59,316 nt of DNA, taken from positions 1 to 59,316 of the forward strand of contig JAADGE010000070.1 in NCBI GenBank assembly GCA_013152535.1, written 5' to 3'. Every line of letters starts with the position of its first letter. Position 1 is the stretch's first letter. This document shows, piece after piece, positions 16,384 through 25,468 of the stretch. Below the pieces are notes generated by a model. It had not been told where the DNA came from and made no database searches. It saw only the letters and a list, made by a program, of their open reading frames with translations. A program made the position numbers and the translations under genes. The stretch is from Chlorobiota bacterium (GTDB lineage Bacteria > Bacteroidota > Bacteroidia > Bacteroidales > JAADGE01).

Positions 16384-17862
16384 TTATTTATGATTCGATT
16401 TTTTCAGCACATTAAGTAATTCTTTCAAATTTACGGTTGCGTAAGTCGAAGCCCAATCGGACATAGCATAAGGAATAACGACATCGCCGTTATGAAGAAT
16501 TGAACCGCACGAATAAACAACATTCGGCACATAGCCTTCGCGTTCTTCTTCATTCGGAATGATTAAAGGGCTTTTTAATCTGCCGATTTCTTTTTCCGGA
16601 TTATTTAAATCAAATAAAGATGCTGAAAGAACATATTCTCTCATCGGACCGACGGAATGCATAATCATAAGCCAGCCGTCTTTTGTTTCTATAGGAGAGC
16701 CGCAGTTTCCTATTTGCACAATTTCCCAAGGGAATTTTGGTTTTTGTATAAGTTTGGCTTCTCGCCAAATGGTAATATCATCTGAAAAAGCCAGATAATT
16801 ATTGACACCGTCGATACGACACAGCATAGCATATTGACCGTTAATTTTTCTCGGAAAAAGAGCCATTCCCTTGTTTTGTGCAATTTCTCCGTGAAGGGGT
16901 AACACTTTAAAATGATAAAAATCTTTGGTTTCAATTAATTTCGGCATAATTGCATTGCCGTCATAAGCAGTATAAGTTGCATAGTATGTAATTTCACCGT
17001 CATCATCGGTAAATTTTACAAAACGAGCATCTTCAATTCCCTTTTTTTCACTTTGAGCTATCGGAAAAATTACGCGTTCCGATAAAGCAGAATCCATAGA
17101 AAAATCAATTTCATAATGTGATGATGCCAACCACAACATTTGATTTAAAACCATTCCTTTTTTTAAAGATAAAGTATGTGTTCTTCTGATTTCTTCAATA
17201 CTTCTGATTAAGTCTCCGTATGTGAATTGATCACCTAATTGTTCTAAAACAAAATTCGGTGAAACTTTGTTGGCAAAAAACTGAAGATCGTCTAATTTCT
17301 TTATAAATTTTGTCTTGTTATAAACAAAACGTTTTATCAATTCTGCTTCAGCAAGCATGTTTCCGACCGGTTCCATGATTAATTTATTATCTTTAGTCAA
17401 AACTCCGCAACGAAATACCACAGATGAAATATGACCTTCTCCCGTACCTCTGAAACTTAAAATTACGCGTTTTTCTCCGGGTTCCAATTCCGTTTGATCG
17501 GGATGATCAACCATCGACGGGTTAAATAAAGCAGCTGATTCAATGGAAAATTCCATTGTGAAATAAGAGCCTATTAAGACTTTTTTATTGATATTAATAC
17601 TGTCAGCATCAATATCCAATTCATTAAAAAGATGTGTTAATTTGTTAAAATGATTTTCGAAAATTTTTGAAATATTTCGGTGCCTTTTTGAATAGCTTCT
17701 TAATATTTGGCTCAGAGAAATCGTTACGGCATCATCTTGCATAGACAAAACTTTTTGTATCATCTGCTTACTGCGGTCATCATTGGTGTACATAAAACGA
17801 GCAATAACTCTTGATGTATCCGGTTTAAATTTTAAATCCTTTCTGTTTACAGTTATATGCAT
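16384..17862 (-). CDS. Long GH130-type enzyme with N-terminal extension
   Basis: A 492-residue protein whose C-terminal 270 residues form a GH130-like propeller: GIEDARFVKF with Asp278, NKGMALFPRKINGQYAMLCR, VQIGNCGSPIETKDGWLMIM with His402, and GYVPNVVYSCGS. The first 240 residues are an extra domain, mostly helical, with no signal peptide. Two differences from the first GH130 are notable: the signature is EDAR instead of EDPR, and Gln383 replaces the Lys before the GNCGSP loop, so phosphate handling may differ. It converges on the GT4 gene with 37 bp between stops. Its role is probably in degradation or synthesis of the same glycan. Confidence 0.8.
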   Translation of the reverse strand: MHITVNRKDLKFKPDTSRVIARFMYTNDDRSKQMIQKVLSMQDDAVTISLSQILRSYSKRHRNISKIFENHFNKLTHLFNELDIDADSININKKVLIGSYFTMEFSIESAALFNPSMVDHPDQTELEPGEKRVILSFRGTGEGHISSVVFRCGVLTKDNKLIMEPVGNMLAEAELIKRFVYNKTKFIKKLDDLQFFANKVSPNFVLEQLGDQFTYGDLIRSIEEIRRTHTLSLKKGMVLNQMLWLASSHYEIDFSMDSALSERVIFPIAQSEKKGIEDARFVKFTDDDGEITYYATYTAYDGNAIMPKLIETKDFYHFKVLPLHGEIAQNKGMALFPRKINGQYAMLCRIDGVNNYLAFSDDITIWREAKLIQKPKFPWEIVQIGNCGSPIETKDGWLMIMHSVGPMREYVLSASLFDLNNPEKEIGRLKSPLIIPNEEEREGYVPNVVYSCGSILHNGDVVIPYAMSDWASTYATVNLKELLNVLKKSNHK

Positions 17863-18296
17863 AATATCCGATTTTTTATGTAAAAATAAAAAAAAGTCAG
17901 TAAAATAAGAATCTTAAATATTAAGAAATTTGTTTGTTGTATCTCAAGTACTGAAATTATTGTAAAAATACATTTATCCTGCTAATATAGAAAGAATAAT
18001 ATTTTTCCCAAAAACCGGAATATTTTTTTAAAAATTAATCATAATATTAAGTAAAAATTGTATTTTTGAATAATTAAATGATTTAAATAACCTTGTAAAA
18101 TTTAACAAATAACAATATTTAATTAGGTTTTTAACTAAAACTGATAATCTGTAATAAATGAAGTCATACAAAAAAGTTTTGCATTGTTTTGCGAAAACTT
18201 TGTACTCTTTGCATGAAATTAAACAGTTTCTTTATGCAAAGGATTTTTAGATTTGTAAGACATTATTTTTAATAGTAATTTCAATAAAGCTAATAA
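17863..18296. other. 434-bp divergent intergenic region
   Basis: No ORF with coding character. It must hold the promoters for the minus-strand GH130 gene and the plus-strand 7TM sensor kinase. The only clear structure is the inverted repeat at 18207-18241, annotated separately. Confidence 0.6.
18207..18241. promoter_or_regulatory. Inverted repeat upstream of the 7TM sensor kinase
   Basis: CTTTGCAT (18207-18214) and ATGCAAAG (18234-18241) are perfect complements. Pairing extends inward by AAA/TTT across one bulged G. It lies 56 bp before the kinase start and overlaps a TACTCTTTG that loosely resembles a Bacteroidota -7 box. It is an operator or leader-hairpin candidate. Confidence 0.35.
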
Positions 18297-20330
18297 ATGA
18301 CTTTATTTAATAAAGAAACAATTTTTGTGAAAAATAATACATTCTATATTCTGAGTGTTTTTGTATTGCTGAATTTCTTGTTTTCTTCCTGCAACAATGA
18401 AAAAAACGATGTTATAAGAAATGGGATTGCAGATATTAGTAATGTTAATTTCAGTAAAGGTGATATTGTTCAATTAAACGGGGATTGGGAGTTTTATTAC
18501 GGCAAATTACTTAATCCGTCAGATTTTTCCGATACGAGTAACTTGCCTGTAAAACAATATATTAACGTTCCTCAATCTTGGACAAAAGAATATTCGGAAC
18601 ATAAATATAAGAGGTTCGGCAGTGCAACATACAGATTAAAAATTAAAATAAATAACACACAAAATAAACAATCTCAAGTTATTTTTGTCGGGAAACGAAT
18701 TTTTTCGGCTTATAAAGTATGGTTGAACGGTAAATTAATCTCCAGAGCAGGAGAAACTTCTGAAAAAGGTGATGCTTACAAAGCTGATTTGAAATTATTA
18801 ATTTCTAACCCTGTTTATTTGCAAAAAGAAAATGAATTGATAATTCAGGTTTCAAATTTTACGGACAAACACGCAGGAATATTACGATCCATAAGTATAG
18901 AAGAAGCTCATTTTGTAACAAAATCATTATTATCGGAATTGATTTTAATAATATCAATATTAAGTATCATTTTTATTATTTCTGTTTATCATTTAATTTT
19001 ATTTTTATTCAGAAAGAATGATTATTCCAATTTAGTATTTTCATTTCTTGGTTTTGTTTTTATTATCACCGGATTAATGGGAAACGATACTATATTGAAA
19101 AATATATTAAGTCCGAGTTATTTAAGTATTACCAGATTTTTTCACTTGTCGATATCACTGTATCCGGTATTAATTACTTTGTTTTTTTATCTTCTGTATA
19201 AAAATAAAGCAGATAAAAAATTTTTGATATTTACTGTAATAATATCTTTTGTGTTATCAATTTTGAGTTTGTTTTTAAATGTTGCAATTGTCAGAGTATA
19301 TATTGAAGCGAAAATTATTTATCTTTTGGCTGTTTCTCTTTGGTTCATAGTTTATAGTTTGCCTAAATCAGTTGCAAATAAAAAACAAGGAGCAAGGTGG
19401 GCTTTCCTTGGTATGTTGGCAATTTTTTTAACGAATATTAATGATATTCTGTTTACTCTCGGCTATATCCAGACCGGATATTTGGCAATTTACGGTTTTT
19501 TTATTTTTATCATTTTTCAATCAATGATTATTTCAGAACGGTTTTCTTCTATTTTTAACAAAAATCTTAAACTGACTGAGGAATTAAAGGTGCAAAATGA
19601 GAATCTTTATGAGGCAAAGATAAAAGCGGAAAATGCCGATAGATTAAAATCAGCCTTTTTAGCTAATATGTCCCATGAAATAAGAACACCTATGAATGCT
19701 ATTTTAGGTTTTTCTAATTTGCTTAATGCAGAAAATATTAATAACGAAAAACGGAAAAGATTAGTGTCATATATCACGAACAGCGGAAATACACTTCTTC
19801 AACTGATAAATGATATTATTGATATTTCAAAAATTGAGGCTGAGCAGTTGGAAATTAATTTGTCTGAATTTAAATTAACCGATTTGTTTGATGAATTAAA
19901 ACTTATTTATTCAGAAAAAGAAAACTCTGATATCTCTGATATGGTGGAACTTAAATTTATACGAAAAGAGAATAAAAAGTTGACAATTCATACAGACAGT
20001 ATTCGCTTAAAACAAATATTAATTAATTTAATTGATAATGCACTGAAATTTACGGAAAAAGGTGTTGTTGAAGTGTCCTGTGAATTAACCGGAGATAACG
20101 ATATTTTGTTTTGTGTAAAAGACAGCGGTATTGGTTTAACCGAGGAACAAAAAGAAACAATTTTTACCAGATTTATAAAATTGGAAAATGAAGGAGAAAA
20201 AATATACAGAGGTGCCGGTCTCGGATTATCAATAAGTAAAAACATTGTTCGCTTATTGGGCGGTAAAATATGGGTTGACTCAGAAATAAATAAAGGAACT
20301 GCTTTTTATTTTACAATATCGGCGAAATAA
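18297..20330 (+). CDS. 7TMR-DISM-type membrane sensor histidine kinase
   Basis: A 677-residue kinase. An N-terminal signal ends in a lipobox-like FSSC (Cys32). A periplasmic jelly-roll of about 150 residues (LNGDWEFYYGKLL, FGSATYRLKIKIN, VWLNGKLISRAGE) resembles sugar-binding glycosidase modules (7TMR-DISMED2-like). Seven transmembrane helices (about 212-420) and a short coiled coil follow. The HisKA domain carries His460 (ANMSHEIRTPMNAILGF). The HATPase_c domain has NLIDNALKF (N box), DSGIGL, and GAGLGLSISK. It autophosphorylates and needs an external response regulator, none of which is adjacent. Carbohydrate or osmotic sensing is plausible from the ectodomain and the nearby glycan cluster, but unproven. 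Confidence 0.9.
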   Translation: MTLFNKETIFVKNNTFYILSVFVLLNFLFSSCNNEKNDVIRNGIADISNVNFSKGDIVQLNGDWEFYYGKLLNPSDFSDTSNLPVKQYINVPQSWTKEYSEHKYKRFGSATYRLKIKINNTQNKQSQVIFVGKRIFSAYKVWLNGKLISRAGETSEKGDAYKADLKLLISNPVYLQKENELIIQVSNFTDKHAGILRSISIEEAHFVTKSLLSELILIISILSIIFIISVYHLILFLFRKNDYSNLVFSFLGFVFIITGLMGNDTILKNILSPSYLSITRFFHLSISLYPVLITLFFYLLYKNKADKKFLIFTVIISFVLSILSLFLNVAIVRVYIEAKIIYLLAVSLWFIVYSLPKSVANKKQGARWAFLGMLAIFLTNINDILFTLGYIQTGYLAIYGFFIFIIFQSMIISERFSSIFNKNLKLTEELKVQNENLYEAKIKAENADRLKSAFLANMSHEIRTPMNAILGFSNLLNAENINNEKRKRLVSYITNSGNTLLQLINDIIDISKIEAEQLEINLSEFKLTDLFDELKLIYSEKENSDISDMVELKFIRKENKKLTIHTDSIRLKQILINLIDNALKFTEKGVVEVSCELTGDNDILFCVKDSGIGLTEEQKETIFTRFIKLENEGEKIYRGAGLGLSISKNIVRLLGGKIWVDSEINKGTAFYFTISAK

Positions 20331-20366
20331 AAAATACGAAACATACTGACATTTGTTTCGTATTTT
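20331..20366. terminator. Bidirectional terminator
   Basis: AAAATACGAAACA and TGTTTCGTATTTT form a 13-bp stem with a 10-nt loop between the convergent sensor kinase and FabH-like genes, with T/A tracts on both sides. Confidence 0.85.
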
Positions 20367-20386
20367 ATTAATTTCCGTAAAATTTC

Positions 20387-21466
20387 TTACAACTTATAAA
20401 CAATAGAATTTATATTCATTCCCGAACCGACGGAAGCAAACATAATTAAATCACCTTCTTTAATTTGATGTCTCGGATATATGTTTTTAAGAATGTCATC
20501 ATACAAAGTCGGTATTGTTGCTACCGAGCTGTTCCCCAGCTTGTTAATACTCATCGGCATAATATCTTCCGGTATTTCCTTGTGCATTCCGTAAAGTTTG
20601 TAAAAACGGTGAACCATGGCATCGTCCATTTTTTCGTTGGCTTGATGAATGATTATTTTTTTTAAATCTTTAATATCATATCCGGAACGATCCAATGATA
20701 GTTTCATTGCAAGCGGAACATTGATTAAAGAATATTCGTAAATTTTTCTGCCGAACATTTTAATATATCTGACATCTTGGTTAATATACGGATTGGTTGA
20801 TTTTCCCACATATAAATAAAATGCTTCTTTATAGGTATCCGTTCTTACAGAAAATGAGAGGAGTCCTTTCTTTTTATCGCTTTCTTGTGCTTCAATAACG
20901 GCTGCACCGGCTCCGTCTGCAAAAATCATAGAATCTCTGTCGTATTTGTCATTAACTCGTGAAAGAGTTTCTGCACCGATAACTAAAATACGTTTTGCCA
21001 TTCCTGAATTAATGTAAGAATGTGCTTGCAAAAATGCTTGTATCCATCCCGGGCATCCGAAAAGAATATCATAAGCAATGCAATCAGGATTTTTAATTTG
21101 TAAGAAATGTTTTACTCTTGAAGCCATATTAGGCAGAAGATCCGATTGAATATTTCCTTTGTGAACATCACCGAAATTATGTGCTAAAATGATATAATCT
21201 AATGTTTCAGGATCAATGCCGGAATCTTTAATGGCTTTTTCCGCTGCAAATCCTGCTAAATCAGAGGTATTCATATTATCATCCGCATATCTTCGCTCTT
21301 CTATTCCCGTAATTGCTTGAAATTTTTCAATAATTTCTTCTCCGGGTTCTTGAATAATTTTGTGATCTTCCGAAAAGAAATCCTGATTAAGAAATTCTTC
21401 ATTTTTTATAATTTTTTTAGGCGTGTAACTGCCGGTTCCGATAATTACAGTATTTAAAAATTTCAT
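20387..21466 (-). CDS. Beta-ketoacyl-ACP synthase III-like (FabH family) protein
   Basis: A 359-residue thiolase-fold condensing enzyme. The full catalytic triad is visible: Cys138 (DILFGCPGW), His274 (IIIHQANEKM) and Asn312 (KLGNSSVATIP), along with FADGAGAAV. FabH-type enzymes condense acyl-CoA with malonyl-ACP to start fatty acid synthesis, while relatives make other acyl products. The gene stands alone rather than beside plsX or rpmF, the usual neighbours of housekeeping fabH, so this may be a paralogue with a special acyl substrate. It is divergent from miaB with a 176-bp intergenic region. Confidence 0.87.
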   Translation of the reverse strand: MKFLNTVIIGTGSYTPKKIIKNEEFLNQDFFSEDHKIIQEPGEEIIEKFQAITGIEERRYADDNMNTSDLAGFAAEKAIKDSGIDPETLDYIILAHNFGDVHKGNIQSDLLPNMASRVKHFLQIKNPDCIAYDILFGCPGWIQAFLQAHSYINSGMAKRILVIGAETLSRVNDKYDRDSMIFADGAGAAVIEAQESDKKKGLLSFSVRTDTYKEAFYLYVGKSTNPYINQDVRYIKMFGRKIYEYSLINVPLAMKLSLDRSGYDIKDLKKIIIHQANEKMDDAMVHRFYKLYGMHKEIPEDIMPMSINKLGNSSVATIPTLYDDILKNIYPRHQIKEGDLIMFASVGSGMNINSIVYKL

Positions 21467-21642
21467 ATTACTTTTCGTTAATTAAAAAATCAGTCGGCAA
21501 ATCTGGGCTTTTATTTTATAAAAACCATAAAAAAAGTGGATTTTAACATTTATTTAGATTATAAATATTTCTTTTTAAAAATGATTATTTAACTTCAAGA
21601 ATGTTATTTTTGCGATTTTAAGGATAAAAAGATATTAAACTG

Positions 21643-23022
21643 ATGAACATAAAAAAATATAAAACTTCTGAGGAAAGAATTATTCAGTCCTCAGAAAATT
21701 CGGATGCTTTGAAATTATACATTGAAACATACGGTTGCCAAATGAATGTTTCCGACAGTGAGGTTGTGAACTCTATTATGCTTGATAACGGATTTGCTTT
21801 GACCGATAAAGTTGAGACTGCAGATGTTATTTTTATAAATACCTGTGCCGTAAGAGATAATGCCGAGCAACGAATTAGAAATCGATTACAGGCATTAAAT
21901 GCGTTAAAGAAAAAACGTAAAGGTTTAATAATAGGTGTTTTAGGTTGTATGGCTGAACGTTTGAAAGAACAATTAGTGCAAGAGGAAAAAATGGTTGATA
22001 TTGTTGCCGGTCCGGATTCATACCGAACTTTGCCGCAGCTTGTAAAGCAAGTTGAAACCGGACAAAAAGCCGTTAATGTGTTATTATCAAGAGAAGAAAC
22101 CTATGCAGAAATCAGTCCTGTAAGAAAAGATGCTAATAATGTTACTGCATTTGTATCAATAACAAGAGGTTGTGATAATATGTGTACTTATTGTGTGGTG
22201 CCTTTTACAAGAGGGCGTGAACGCAGTCGAAACCCTGAAAGTATTTTGAGAGAAGTAAAGGAAGTTATTTCGGAAGGTTATAAAGAAGTTACTTTACTCG
22301 GACAAAATGTTGATAAATATAATTGGAATAACGGCGAAGTTAATTTTGCACATTTACTGAAAATGACTGCTGAAATTAATCCTTCCGTAAGAGTACGTTT
22401 TTCAACTTCGTATCCTCAGGATTTTACCGATGAAGTTATTAAAATTATGGCTGCTTATAATAATATTTGCAAATACATTCATTTACCGGTGCAATCGGGT
22501 AGTAATTCGATGCTTGAGAAAATGAAAAGAGGATACACGCGTGAACTGTATTTGAACAGAATACAGGCAATCAGAAATTATATACCGGATTGTGCAATTT
22601 CTACCGATATGATTTCCGGTTTTTGCGGTGAAACTGAGCAAGATCACAAAGATACACTGGCGTTAATGGAAGAGGTCGGATATGATTTTGCTTATATGTT
22701 TAAATATTCCGAACGACCGAATACTTTTGCTGCCCGTAATTTTGAAGATGATATTGATGAGGAAACGAAGAAACGGCGATTAAATGAGATTATTACACTG
22801 CAACAAAAATTATCTTTGCGAAGTAATAAAAAAGATGTCGGCAAAGTTTTTGAAGTGCTTGTTGAAGGATTCTCAAAAAAATCCGAAGAACGATTATTCG
22901 GCAGAAATTCACAAAATAAAGTTATAGTTTTTGACAAAGAAGATGCAAAAACAGGAGATTATGTGAATGTTAAAGTCAATTCCTGTACATCTGCCACATT
23001 ATTGGGTGAAATTTTAAAATAA
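21643..23022 (+). CDS. miaB: tRNA-2-methylthio-N6-dimethylallyladenosine synthase MiaB
   Basis: A radical-SAM methylthiotransferase acting on i6A37 of tRNAs that read UNN codons. This 459-residue protein has ETYGCQMNVSDSE, INTCAVRDNAE and LGCMAERLKE for the auxiliary cluster. The radical-SAM motif is RGCDNMCTYCVVPFTRGRER, and a C-terminal TRAM domain begins near residue 390. The TRGRERSR sequence separates it from RimO, which uses a RGKHKS type. A TATTTTTG -7-like box lies at 21605-21612. Its normal neighbours in other genomes vary, and no operon is evident here. Confidence 0.96.
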   Translation: MNIKKYKTSEERIIQSSENSDALKLYIETYGCQMNVSDSEVVNSIMLDNGFALTDKVETADVIFINTCAVRDNAEQRIRNRLQALNALKKKRKGLIIGVLGCMAERLKEQLVQEEKMVDIVAGPDSYRTLPQLVKQVETGQKAVNVLLSREETYAEISPVRKDANNVTAFVSITRGCDNMCTYCVVPFTRGRERSRNPESILREVKEVISEGYKEVTLLGQNVDKYNWNNGEVNFAHLLKMTAEINPSVRVRFSTSYPQDFTDEVIKIMAAYNNICKYIHLPVQSGSNSMLEKMKRGYTRELYLNRIQAIRNYIPDCAISTDMISGFCGETEQDHKDTLALMEEVGYDFAYMFKYSERPNTFAARNFEDDIDEETKKRRLNEIITLQQKLSLRSNKKDVGKVFEVLVEGFSKKSEERLFGRNSQNKVIVFDKEDAKTGDYVNVKVNSCTSATLLGEILK

Positions 23023-23068
23023 TTTTATATATTTGTAATACATTTATTTAAACTATAACACCGTATCG

Positions 23069-24169
23069 ATGAAAAATCATTTATTTCTCAGTTTAACAAT
23101 ATTATTTTTTGTTCAATTTGGTTTTGCACAGACGCATCCTGATTTTACAATCATAAAACAAATTAAAACAACTCCGGTAAAAAATCAACAACTGACAGGA
23201 ACTTGCTGGTCATTTGCAACAACTTCCTATCTGGAAACCGAAGCATTGCGACTCGGAAAATCGGAATTAGACTTATCCCCGATGTATTTTGTTTATTATT
23301 CATATATTGACAAAGCATACGATTATGTACGTCATCATGGGAATTTTAATTTATCGGAGGGCGGACAAGCTCACGATGTTATGAATGTTATCAGAAAACA
23401 TGGATTAATGCCGGTTTCTGCTTATCCCGGGAAGAAATATGATTTACCTTATTATGATCATTCGGAATTAGATAAAGACCTGCATTCGGTGGTTAAAAAT
23501 GCGGTTGACGGAGCCAAAGAAATTCTTTCTCCTACTTGGTTTGTGTCTTTTAAAGGTATTCTTGATGCTTATATGGGTGTACCGCCTAAAGAATTTTCTT
23601 ATAAGGGGAAAACATATACACCGGTTTCTTTTAATAAAAAACTCGTCGGAATAAATCCGGATGATTATTTTGAATTTACATCTTACACGCACCATCCGTT
23701 TTATACACTTATAGATTTGGAATTACCGGATAACTGGTCGCATAACAGATATTATAATATTCCTTTGGAAGATTTAATGAAGATAATAAATAATGCTCTT
23801 GAAAACGGCTATTCTGTTGATTGGGACGGTGATGTCAGTGAAAAGAAATGGGATAATAAGAACGGAACTGCTAAATTGAGAGATATTGATATTACGAGAA
23901 TTAAAAAAAGCAATTTTCAGGCTTATCGTCAAAAAACTTTTGATAATTTTACAACAACCGATGATCATTTAATGCAGCTTGTCGGAACAGCAAAAAATAA
24001 AGACGGAGAGTTATACTATTTGATTAAAAATTCGTGGGGTAACGATTATAATAAATACGGCGGATATCTATATATGTCAAAAGATTATGTAAAAATTAAG
24101 ACCATTGCAATTTTGATTCATAAAGATGCAATTCCTAAAAATATCGCAAAAAAATGCGGGATAAAATAA
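23069..24169 (+). CDS. Secreted C1-family (bleomycin hydrolase-like) cysteine peptidase
   Basis: A 366-residue papain-clan peptidase with a signal peptide (to about residue 20, FGFA). Catalytic residues are visible: Gln40 and Cys46 (KNQQLTGTCWSFA), His300 (TTDDHLMQLVGTA) and Asn321 (LIKNSWGND). The large insertion between Cys and His and the DDHLMQLVG context are typical of PepC/bleomycin-hydrolase-type aminopeptidases, although those are usually cytoplasmic. Here the protein is exported, a form found in Bacteroidota. It probably trims peptides in the periplasm. It lies 46 bp after miaB but has its own TATATTTG box, so it may be separately expressed. Confidence 0.9.
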   Translation: MKNHLFLSLTILFFVQFGFAQTHPDFTIIKQIKTTPVKNQQLTGTCWSFATTSYLETEALRLGKSELDLSPMYFVYYSYIDKAYDYVRHHGNFNLSEGGQAHDVMNVIRKHGLMPVSAYPGKKYDLPYYDHSELDKDLHSVVKNAVDGAKEILSPTWFVSFKGILDAYMGVPPKEFSYKGKTYTPVSFNKKLVGINPDDYFEFTSYTHHPFYTLIDLELPDNWSHNRYYNIPLEDLMKIINNALENGYSVDWDGDVSEKKWDNKNGTAKLRDIDITRIKKSNFQAYRQKTFDNFTTTDDHLMQLVGTAKNKDGELYYLIKNSWGNDYNKYGGYLYMSKDYVKIKTIAILIHKDAIPKNIAKKCGIK

Positions 24170-24195
24170 TTATTTAATTCTTATAAAATATAATT

Positions 24196-24222
24196 AAGGG
24201 TTTCATATTTTGTGAAACCCTT
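24196..24222. terminator. Terminator hairpin
   Basis: AAGGGTTTCA and TGAAACCCTT pair perfectly around a 7-nt loop between the peptidase gene and the convergent small winged-helix ORF. It lacks a long T-run but is placed to serve both. Confidence 0.7.
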
Positions 24223-24236
24223 ACCGGTTTTAAGAA

Positions 24237-24416
24237 TTATTTTTTGATGTCATAAAAACACCTTTTCGGTGAATAGATTTTATCATCAGATTTTAATTCT
24301 TTTATCAGTTTACCGATTTCTTTTGAATCAATACCCGTTTTTTCGGCAATTTCTGCTGTTTTTAAGGGTTGTCCGCTCTCTTTAAAGGCATTTAAAATTT
24401 GTTCCTTTTTTTCCAT
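24237..24416 (-). CDS. Small winged-helix DNA-binding protein (59 aa)
   Basis: A complete small ORF on the minus strand: ATG at 24416, stop at 24237. The protein begins MEKKEQILNAFKESGQPLKT and continues AEIAEKTGIDSKEIGKLIKE, then a short beta-wing (DDKIYSPKRCFYDIKK). Helix, helix-turn-helix and wing follow the usual order, so it is a minimal winged-helix protein. Small proteins of this kind occur in bacteria and archaea without assigned targets. It fills the gap between the C1 peptidase and the propeller lipoprotein, and is divergent from the latter with 70 bp between starts, so it might control it. Confidence 0.75.
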   Translation of the reverse strand: MEKKEQILNAFKESGQPLKTAEIAEKTGIDSKEIGKLIKELKSDDKIYSPKRCFYDIKK

Positions 24417-24486
24417 ATTTCCTAATTTTAACAGTTAAAGATTTTTATTATTAAATTTTTCGTAAATTTACATAAAACAAATAATT

Positions 24487-25383
24487 ATGAAAAAAATAAA
24501 AATACCGGTAATATTAATTATTTCTGTAATACTCGGATTTTTCAATAATGCATGTTCCGAGCCGAAAACTAAAACTGTTTTAACATACACTAATACAGAG
24601 TATTCCGACACACTTAAATTTCTTTGGGAAACTTCTGCTGACTTAAAAACACCCGAATCCGTAAAATTTGATTCTGTTAATAATATCTTGTATATTTCAA
24701 ATATTAACGGTAACCCTGCGGCTAAGGACGGAAACGGGTTTATTTCAAAAGTTTCGCTTGACGGAAAAATTATTGAAAAAGAATGGGTGAAGGGTTTGAA
24801 TGCACCAAAAGGTATGGGAATTTATAAAGGAATTTTATTTGTAACCGATATTGACGAACTTGCAGAAATTTCGATTGCGGAAGGTAAAATTATAAAAACA
24901 TATAAAGTTGCAGATGCAAAGTTTTTGAATGATATTGATGTTGATGAAACGGGAAATGTTTATGTATCGGATACGGAAACCGGAAAAATTTGGGTCTTGA
25001 AAAACAAAACTTTTAATGTTTGGTTGCAGTCTCCTGAATTTGTCAGTCCTAACGGTTTATTTGTTTATAAACAGAATTTGCTTGTAGGAACAAAAAATAA
25101 AATATTGTCTGTTGACATAAAAACAAAAAATATTAAAACCTATATTGATCATACCGGCAGTATTGACGGTTTGGAGTCAATCGGAAACAACCAATTTATT
25201 TTCTCGGATTGGAGCGGTCATATATATATATCCAATTATGCAAGAGACATAAAATTAGTTTTGAATACAGCAAAAGATACTGTACAAGCAGCTGATATAG
25301 AATATTGTGCAGAAAAAGATATGATTTTAGTCCCGACTTTTTATCATAATACAGTATCAGCGTATAAATTAATTAAGAAGTAA
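24487..25383 (+). CDS. SMP-30/NHL-type beta-propeller lipoprotein
   Basis: A 298-residue lipoprotein. The signal peptide ends in a lipobox (FFNNAC, Cys23). The mature chain is a six-bladed propeller of the SMP-30/NHL type: TPESVKFDSVNNILYISNI, LNAPKGMGIYKGILFVTDI, DVDETGNVYVSDTETGKIWV, IDGLESIGNNQFIFSDWSGH. Relatives include gluconolactonases and many periplasmic sensors or binding proteins. The metal-site residues of true lactonases cannot be confirmed by eye, so no enzymatic activity is assigned. A strong terminator follows. Confidence 0.82.
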   Translation: MKKIKIPVILIISVILGFFNNACSEPKTKTVLTYTNTEYSDTLKFLWETSADLKTPESVKFDSVNNILYISNINGNPAAKDGNGFISKVSLDGKIIEKEWVKGLNAPKGMGIYKGILFVTDIDELAEISIAEGKIIKTYKVADAKFLNDIDVDETGNVYVSDTETGKIWVLKNKTFNVWLQSPEFVSPNGLFVYKQNLLVGTKNKILSVDIKTKNIKTYIDHTGSIDGLESIGNNQFIFSDWSGHIYISNYARDIKLVLNTAKDTVQAADIEYCAEKDMILVPTFYHNTVSAYKLIKK

Positions 25384-25423
25384 TTGTTGACATATTCTGT
25401 TTTGCTATAGTACCTGAAATTAA

Positions 25424-25454
25424 AAAACGGCAACTTTTTCGGTTGCCGTTTTTT
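25424..25454. terminator. Bidirectional terminator
   Basis: A stem built on AACGGCAAC/GTTGCCGTT with flanking A and T runs lies between the convergent propeller lipoprotein and DUF1573 genes. Confidence 0.88.
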
Positions 25455-25468
25455 AAAAAATAAAGTTA

